From: DATDRS01 sp035291605
GTDB lineage: Bacteria > Chloroflexota > Anaerolineae > Anaerolineales > UBA6663
Length of the DNA stretch: 9,692 nt
Assembly: GCA_035291605.1 (NCBI GenBank)
Contig: DATDRS010000145.1
Location: 1-9,692 of the forward strand
Reading direction: 5' to 3'
This document shows positions 5,906 to 9,692 of the stretch, one piece after another. A program made the position numbers and the translations under genes. Numbering within the stretch: position 1 is the first letter of the stretch; the number at the start of each line of letters is the position of its first letter. Below the pieces are notes generated by a model. The model saw nothing but the letters and a program-made list of their open reading frames with translations, was not told where the DNA came from and made no database searches.

Positions 5906-8845
5906 ATGATCCGTAGCTTCATTGGTGTAACCCTGGCTGCCTCCCTGGTCAGCGCAACCGTTATGGGTGCTGCGCCTCTGGGCCAGGGTCAGGCCGCGCC
6001 CATCCGGTTGAAGGCGGCCATGTTCATGCCGACCCAGGGTGAGCCACCCGCACTGCCCCCGGGTCTAACCATCGCCGGTTACGCCCAGAATCAGCGCGGC
6101 TATTACCTGGTTCAATTTCGCGGCCCGGTCGAACAGGCCTGGAAGGATCAGGTGACGGCGACGGGGGCCGAACTACTTGACTACATACCGGATTTCGCCT
6201 TCAAAGTGCGTATGTTCCCAGCGCAGGCGCGTCAGGTCGAACAGTTGAGCCATGTCGCCTGGGTAGGCCTCTTCCATCCAGCCTATAAGCTCAGCCCGGA
6301 TCTGGTACGCCATGGAACAGGGCTATATACCGTGCGGATTGAGCGCGGCGCGGAGGCCGGTTTGACGGCGACGGCCATTGTGGCGGGCGGCGCCCAGGTT
6401 TTGGCGCGCGAGGGGAACATCCTGCTGGTGGCTGCCGATGCCGCTCAGCTGGACGCCGTCGCCCGCGTGCTCGACGTCGCCTGGGTCGAGAACTTCAGGC
6501 TCCGAGAGAAGCATAATGAGTATGGCGCTGGCGTGATTATGGGCGCGAACACGGCCAACGCAAACGGCTACGATGGCTCGGCCCAAATTGTGGCGGTGGC
6601 CGACACCGGCCTGGGCGGCGGCGCGACCACAACCGCCCACCCCGACATCCCCGCCAGCCGCATCACTGCGATCTACAATTGGCCCGGCGCGGCGGGGGGG
6701 TGCTTCACCAGCATCACCGATGACGGCGCTAAAGATGTAGATAGCGGTCATGGGACTCACGTGGCGCTTTCGGCGCTGAGTGATGGCGGCTCTGGAGGTG
6801 AAGGCAAAGGGACGGCGCCCGCGGCGCACCTTGTCTTTCAGGCCCTCGAGAACTACGCCCACGTGTCCGGTTTTTGCCGGGTTTTCTACGGCATAGACGA
6901 TGGGTATTATCTCGTCGGTATTCCGTCCGACGTCCGCCAACTCTTCCAACAAGCGTACGATGCCGGGGCGCGCGTTCATTCGAATTCGTGGGGCAGCGAT
7001 GCCGCCGGGGATTACACGCTGGACAGCGCGAATACGGACGACTTCATCTGGAATCATCGGGACATCGCCATCACCTTCTCGGCCGGAAACGCCGGCGCCG
7101 ATGCGAATAGCAACGGCGTGATTGACGACGACTCGATCGGCTCCCCCGCGACGGCTAAAAACGTCATCACGGTTGGCGCATCCGAAAACGATCGCCAGGG
7201 GCGCTGGGAGTGTGACCCGTCCCTCACCTTCACCAACTGCGCTGCTCAGGGCGGTCAGAACACCCTCTTTACCTACGGCTCCGCCTGGCCGACCGATTTT
7301 CCGGCCAACCCGATTAAGGATGACCCTTCCGCCGGCAACGCCGACCAAATGGCTGCGTTCAGCAGCCGTGGCCCCACAGATGATGGCCGGATCAAGCCGG
7401 ACGTCGTTGCGCCGGGGACCTGGATTCTGTCCGGTTATTCGGATTTATATCAGCAGGGGTACGATGCCTCGCCCAATCCTCAAAATAGCGCCTGGCAGTA
7501 CGACGGTTGGGGGTACCCGCGCACCCGGTATTACAAGTACCTGGGCGGCACATCTATGTCGAACCCGCTGGCAGCCGGCGGCGCTGCGGTGGTGCGCGAC
7601 TTTTACCAGGCGGCCTACACCCACAGTGCGAGCGCCGCGCTGGTGAAGGCCACGCTCATCAACTCGGCAGTAGACCTGCTGGATGAGAACAACGATGGGG
7701 CCAACGACAATGATTTCCCCGTCCCCAACCATCACGAGGGCTGGGGGCGAGTTGATCTGGCCGATGCCACGGACGGCAGTCACGCGTTTGTTGACCATAC
7801 GCTCGGCCTGGCGACGAACAATACCGCTGCCTATCTTTTCACCGTTGATACGGGCGGATCATCCTTCAAGGTCACGCTAGTCTGGAGCGACTACCCCTCC
7901 ACGGAGAGCGCGAGCGTGAACCTAGTCAATGACTTGGATTTGACGGTCACCTCGCCCAGCGGCGCGGTTTATAAGGGCAACTTTTTCAGTGGAGGTTGGT
8001 CGCAAATTGGCGGCGCGGCTGATCGTACGAACAATGTCGAGAATGTCTACCTTCAGTCGGCGGGGGCCGGTACATGGACCGTAGAAGTGCGCGGCTTCAA
8101 CGTCCCAAACGGGCCGCAGCCCTTCGCTTTGGTCGTCGGCGGCGATCTCGGCGCTCACCCGACGCCGACCTCAACTCAAACGCGCACGCCCACACCTTCG
8201 GCGACGCCGAGTCCAACGCCAACAGCCACTCACACGCCGACTCCGACCGCAACCCACACCCGCACCCCCACGTCCACGCCCTCACAGACTCCTAGCCCGA
8301 CGCCAACGGCCAGTCGCACACCAACTGCGACCCACACCCGGACACCCACGTTAACGCCATCGCAGACGCCCAGCCCAACGCTGACGGTCACTCATACACC
8401 CACAGCTACCACAACTCAAACACTCACACCCACCCGCACGCCCACATCTTCGGCGACGCCGAGTCCAACGCCGACAACCACCTACACACTGATACCGAGC
8501 GCAACCCACACCCGCACGCCTACGCCCTCAGAGACGTCTGGCCCGGCGCCAACCGTCACTCACACCCCGACACCCACACCCTCCCCAATGCCAACGGCCA
8601 GTGAAACGCCCACGGCAACTGTCACTCAGACTTCGACTGCCACGACCACTCAGACTCCCACACCGACGCCTTCAGGGACGCCCATCCCGACGCTGACGGC
8701 TACAGCTACCCCCACCGTATTCATACCTGTCACAGGTGGCTTCAAAGTTCATCTGCCAATCGTAATCTATCGGCATGTGGAAAACGGTGCAGCGCAGGCC
8801 GCTCAGACGGCGCAGGCCAACTGGAAGTTGGTCCTACGGCGATAG
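5906..8845 (+). CDS. Secreted S8 subtilisin-like serine protease, KP-43 type, with Thr/Pro-rich stalk
   Basis: 979 residues. A signal peptide covers about 1-28 (MIRSFIGVTLAASLVSATVMGA). The N-terminal part (to about 200) is prodomain-like (YYLVQFRGPVEQAWKDQV, DYIPDFAFKVRM), as in KP-43 relatives. The catalytic domain carries Asp233 (VADTGLG), His282 (DSGHGTHVA), the oxyanion Asn395 (FSAGNAG) and Ser550 (GGTSMSNP), so the triad is complete. A beta-jelly-roll C-domain follows at about 630-750 (FKVTLVWSDYPS, LVNDLDLTVTSPSG, NNVENVYLQ, GTWTVEVRGFNVP), the hallmark of this subfamily. Residues about 752-940 are almost entirely Thr, Pro, Ser and Ala and should form an extended, possibly glycosylated stalk. 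The tail (FKVHLPIVIYRHVENG, ending LVLRR) recalls short hydrophobic C-terminal tags seen on other Chloroflexota exported proteins, perhaps for anchoring. It is expected to degrade extracellular protein. Monocistronic; translation start as discussed for its -10. Confidence 0.93.
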   Translation: MIRSFIGVTLAASLVSATVMGAAPLGQGQAAPIRLKAAMFMPTQGEPPALPPGLTIAGYAQNQRGYYLVQFRGPVEQAWKDQVTATGAELLDYIPDFAFKVRMFPAQARQVEQLSHVAWVGLFHPAYKLSPDLVRHGTGLYTVRIERGAEAGLTATAIVAGGAQVLAREGNILLVAADAAQLDAVARVLDVAWVENFRLREKHNEYGAGVIMGANTANANGYDGSAQIVAVADTGLGGGATTTAHPDIPASRITAIYNWPGAAGGCFTSITDDGAKDVDSGHGTHVALSALSDGGSGGEGKGTAPAAHLVFQALENYAHVSGFCRVFYGIDDGYYLVGIPSDVRQLFQQAYDAGARVHSNSWGSDAAGDYTLDSANTDDFIWNHRDIAITFSAGNAGADANSNGVIDDDSIGSPATAKNVITVGASENDRQGRWECDPSLTFTNCAAQGGQNTLFTYGSAWPTDFPANPIKDDPSAGNADQMAAFSSRGPTDDGRIKPDVVAPGTWILSGYSDLYQQGYDASPNPQNSAWQYDGWGYPRTRYYKYLGGTSMSNPLAAGGAAVVRDFYQAAYTHSASAALVKATLINSAVDLLDENNDGANDNDFPVPNHHEGWGRVDLADATDGSHAFVDHTLGLATNNTAAYLFTVDTGGSSFKVTLVWSDYPSTESASVNLVNDLDLTVTSPSGAVYKGNFFSGGWSQIGGAADRTNNVENVYLQSAGAGTWTVEVRGFNVPNGPQPFALVVGGDLGAHPTPTSTQTRTPTPSATPSPTPTATHTPTPTATHTRTPTSTPSQTPSPTPTASRTPTATHTRTPTLTPSQTPSPTLTVTHTPTATTTQTLTPTRTPTSSATPSPTPTTTYTLIPSATHTRTPTPSETSGPAPTVTHTPTPTPSPMPTASETPTATVTQTSTATTTQTPTPTPSGTPIPTLTATATPTVFIPVTGGFKVHLPIVIYRHVENGAAQAAQTAQANWKLVLRR
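8159..8730 (+). repeat. Repetitive DNA encoding the Thr/Pro-rich stalk, with in-frame duplications
   Basis: The coding DNA is built from degenerate ACN-CCN words. Longer near-repeats keep the frame: one block around 8253 recurs 78 nt (26 codons) later at 8331 (THTRTPTSTPSQTPSPT versus THTRTPTLTPSQTPSPT). Another around 8197 recurs 252 nt (84 codons) later near 8449 (CTTCGGCGACGCCGAGTCCA shared). The stalk therefore grew by tandem in-frame duplication, and its length is likely to vary between strains. Confidence 0.8.
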
Positions 8846-8889
8846 TCCGAAAACCCTGTGCTGGCAGTTACACTAAAGTGCCCCGGTGG

Positions 8890-8922
8890 GGGAAACCGCG
8901 CCTTGCGTTGCCGCGATTTCCC
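8890..8922 (+). repeat. Hairpin downstream of the subtilase gene
   Basis: GGGAAACCGCG (8890-8900) and CGCGATTTCCC (8912-8922) form an 11-bp stem with one mismatch and an 11-nt loop, 44 nt after the protease stop. There is no T-tract on either side, so it is not a standard intrinsic terminator, though it could protect an mRNA 3' end. Confidence 0.4.
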
Positions 8923-8958
8923 TGGCCCGCTGGCGCTAGTGGGTCGGAAGCTAAATTC

Positions 8959-9066
8959 TGCAACGAAATCGCACCCTTCGGCTGCGTGCCGCGCATCCTG
9001 AGCGGAGCGTCAGCGAAGTCGAAGGAGCGCGGCACTCCGCTCAGGGTGCTTTACGAATTTGTTGCA
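8959..9066. repeat. Nested palindromic intergenic element
   Basis: Three matched arm pairs are ordered symmetrically: TGCAAC (8959-8964) with GTTGCA (9061-9066), CACCC (8972-8976) with GGGTG (9044-9048), and GTGCCGCGC (8986-8994) with GCGCGGCAC (9027-9035). A further pair, CCTGAGCGGAG (8997-9007) with CTCCGCTCAGG (9035-9045), competes with the third. The centre is the 28-nt dispersed repeat. No ORF for a transposase is present, so it would be a non-autonomous REP/MITE-like element. The remainder of 8846-9164 holds no gene that I can support. Confidence 0.55.
8998..9025 (+). repeat. Copy B of the 28-nt dispersed repeat
   Basis: It forms the core of the palindromic element and matches 5251-5278 at 26 of 28 positions. 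The two differences are internal (A/G and C/A). Confidence 0.75.
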
Positions 9067-9164
9067 AGACTTACTTTCCAGGCCACTAGCCAGGGCGGGC
9101 AATCGCCGGAGACGGTTTCTCGATCCCCTGACGACTCGTGTGTGCACACTCACCGTCATCGCCA

Positions 9165-9193
9165 TTGGCTGCTTACAGGAAACCGTGTAAAAT
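9165..9193 (+). promoter_or_regulatory. Promoter of the XRE regulator gene
   Basis: A -35 TTGGCT (9165-9170) and a -10 TAAAAT (9188-9193) have a 17-bp spacer, with the predicted start at about 9200. The -10 lies at the inner edge of the left arm of a perfect 19-bp inverted repeat, so repressor bound there would block the promoter. Confidence 0.65.
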
Positions 9194-9217
9194 AGGCCTT
9201 ACACGGTTTCCTGTAAG
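9172..9217. promoter_or_regulatory. Perfect 19-bp inverted repeat, likely XRE autoregulatory operator pair
   Basis: CTTACAGGAAACCGTGTAA (9172-9190) is repeated in inverted orientation at 9199-9217, with an 8-nt spacer. Each arm is itself a dyad of the form TACA-N8-TGTA (9174-9189 and 9200-9215), centred 26 bp apart. The left site overlaps the -10 and the right site covers the predicted start and reaches the ribosome binding site. The transcript could also fold into a strong hairpin if started upstream, but no T-tract follows. Confidence 0.7.
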
Positions 9218-9225
9218 GTGATGCC

Positions 9226-9486
9226 ATGCCTGCCACGCCGAAAGTCAAACGCGCCAAGCGCAAACCCAAATACGGGTGGGATGCCGAAAAAGTAAAGGCC
9301 CTGCGCGAACACATGGGCCTGACCCAAACCGCGTTCGCCGAGGAACTGGGAACGCTCCAACAGACTGTGAGCGAATGGGAGCGCGGCTATCACTATCCCA
9401 AAGGCCTGTCGGTGAAAATGCTAAGCCTGGTGGCGGAGAAAGCCCACTTCAACTATGGGGAAGCGCCGTCAAAAACTGCCCCTTGA
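9226..9486 (+). CDS. XRE/Cro-family helix-turn-helix transcriptional regulator
   Basis: 86 residues. A very basic N-terminal extension (PKVKRAKRKPKYGWD, 5-19) precedes an HTH_3 fold: helix 1 EKVKALREHMG (21-31), the LTQTAFAEELG helix (32-42), the recognition helix TLQQTVSEWERG (43-54), then YHYPKGLSVKMLSLVAEKA. It ends soon after the HTH, with no sensor or peptidase domain, so it should be a DNA-binding dimer only. The start ATG 9226 has AAGG (9215-9218) 7 nt upstream. Its promoter lies within an inverted repeat containing two TACA-N8-TGTA sites, and two more such sites follow the gene, consistent with self-repression and control of the next gene. The stop TGA (9484-9486) overlaps the -35 box of the downstream promoter. 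A short antitoxin-like regulator is an alternative reading, but the neighbour is too incomplete to judge. Confidence 0.88.
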   Translation: MPATPKVKRAKRKPKYGWDAEKVKALREHMGLTQTAFAEELGTLQQTVSEWERGYHYPKGLSVKMLSLVAEKAHFNYGEAPSKTAP

Positions 9487-9511
9487 CATCGTACATGAAT
9501 TCATGTAAACT
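9483..9511 (+). promoter_or_regulatory. Near-consensus sigma70 promoter for the terminal small gene
   Basis: TTGACA (9483-9488) and TAAACT (9506-9511) are separated by 17 bp. The -35 contains the TGA stop of the XRE gene. The spacer is filled by the 16-bp palindrome TACATGAATTCATGTA (9492-9507), which also overlaps the first two bases of the -10. A strong promoter covered by an operator suggests tight, repressible expression. Confidence 0.8.
9492..9507. promoter_or_regulatory. Operator O1, TACATGAATTCATGTA, in the promoter spacer
   Basis: A perfect 16-bp palindrome between the -35 and -10 boxes. It is identical to the site at 9556-9571 (centres 64 bp apart) and fits TACA-N8-TGTA, the same half-sites as the two dyads in the XRE promoter. 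Confidence 0.7.
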
Positions 9512-9521
9512 GTTGGCACAG

Positions 9522-9540
9522 TGGAGGGCGCGGCCCTCCA
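9522..9540 (+). repeat. Hairpin in the 5' UTR between the two operators
   Basis: TGGAGGGC (9522-9529) and GCCCTCCA (9533-9540) form a perfect 8-bp stem with a 3-nt loop, starting a few bases after the predicted transcription start. It is followed by AAAAAATT, not a T-tract, so it is not a plus-strand terminator. It may stabilise the 5' end of the mRNA. Confidence 0.55.
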
Positions 9541-9554
9541 AAAAATTATGTCCA

Positions 9555-9572
9555 ATACATGAATTCATGTAT
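9555..9572. promoter_or_regulatory. Operator O2, second TACATGAATTCATGTA copy in the 5' UTR
   Basis: A perfect 18-bp palindrome (the 16-bp core 9556-9571 plus one extra pair), centred about 45 nt after the predicted start and 6 nt before the ribosome binding site AAGGAGG. With O1 it could allow cooperative binding or looping by the XRE protein. Confidence 0.65.
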
Positions 9573-9589
9573 CGCGCAAGGAGGCGTCG

Positions 9590-9692
9590 ATGGGCACTTA
9601 TGGGCTGGAAGGCGTGCTGGCGGCGTGGAAAGCGGAAACCCTGACGACCGAGCAGGCGGTAGGGCAGACTCTGTTGCTTTTGCAGGAACTGG
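9590..9692 (+). CDS. Start of a small gene of unknown function, truncated by the window end
   Basis: The ATG at 9590 is preceded by a perfect AAGGAGG (9578-9584) with a 5-nt spacer, and the frame is open to the end of the window (34 codons seen). The peptide MGTYGLEGVLAAWKAETL continues with TTEQAVGQTLLLLQEL and reads as two amphipathic helices joined by a short turn (TLTTEQ). I do not recognise a family. It is driven by a near-consensus promoter carrying two palindromic operators, so its product may be something the cell keeps off until needed, such as an element function, toxin or excision factor; this is inference only. Confidence 0.75.
   Translation, partial: MGTYGLEGVLAAWKAETLTTEQAVGQTLLLLQEL

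Noticed and set aside
6323..7348. 341-codon minus-strand frame inside the protease gene
   Set aside because: It is antisense to the catalytic domain with intact triad residues and shows no recognisable domain.
8159..8730. CRISPR-like repetitive array
   Set aside because: The repeats are degenerate triplet-based Thr/Pro codons within an uninterrupted protease frame, without constant repeats and unique spacers of fixed length.
9140..9149. GTGTGCACAC 10-bp palindrome as a further operator
   Set aside because: It is short, does not fit TACA-N8-TGTA, and lies upstream of the -35; chance occurrence is plausible.
8878..9195. Plus-strand open frame of about 105 codons after the protease
   Set aside because: It runs through the palindromic element and the XRE promoter and operator, has no ribosome binding site, and its translation is low-complexity.
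9522..9548. Intrinsic terminator between the XRE gene and the last gene
   Set aside because: The stem is good but is followed by an A-run rather than a T-run on the plus strand, and it sits after the promoter of the gene it would have to terminate.
9276..9644. Alternative-frame opening overlapping the XRE gene and the last gene
   Set aside because: It is out of frame with the clear HTH protein and crosses the promoter and both operators.

Overview
The window looks like a chromosomal accessory stretch from a GC-rich (by eye about 60% or a little more) member of the Chloroflexota, probably Anaerolineae-like. This is an inference from protein style: an extracellular choice-of-anchor-Q/YD-repeat fragment, a secreted protein with thrombospondin type 3 Ca-binding repeats, a KP-43-type subtilase carrying a Thr/Pro-rich stalk and a short hydrophobic LP-type tail, and an XRE regulator of a kind I associate with that phylum. 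No rRNA, tRNA, CRISPR array, transposase or integrase was seen.

Layout. 1-97: purine-rich non-coding sequence. 98 to about 875 (+): remnant of a cell-surface protein (choice-of-anchor Q segment running into YD repeats), broken at both ends and abutting a convergent gene. 891-2507 (-): large secreted protein with TSP3 repeats. 2508-2970: its structured leader on the minus strand, containing a strong intrinsic terminator, then unassigned sequence. 2971-3425 (+): a self-contained unit of sigma70-like promoter, small DUF4177-like gene and terminator. 3483-5231 (+): membrane sensor histidine kinase (6 TM, GAF, HisKA_3, HATPase), with no response regulator in the window. 5302-5754 (+): unknown 4-TM membrane protein. 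5906-8845 (+): secreted KP-43-like subtilase. 8846-9164: no gene, but a hairpin and a nested palindromic element whose 28-nt core recurs at 5251-5278. 9165-9692 (+): an XRE regulator under a long perfect inverted repeat, then a small gene cut by the window end under a near-consensus promoter.

How the genes relate. The left and middle parts are mostly independent single-gene units with an extracellular or membrane theme. The most coherent system is at the right end. Four 16-bp sites all fit TACA-N8-TGTA: two straddle the -10 and start of the XRE promoter, one sits in the -35/-10 spacer of the downstream promoter, and one lies in the downstream 5' UTR. This suggests that the XRE protein represses itself and the downstream gene through one operator code. 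The last gene encodes an unrecognised helical protein, cut after 34 residues. Two other genes (kinase and protease) have a TATNNT-like -10 ending exactly 7 nt before the ATG and no convincing Shine-Dalgarno, which hints at leaderless transcription.
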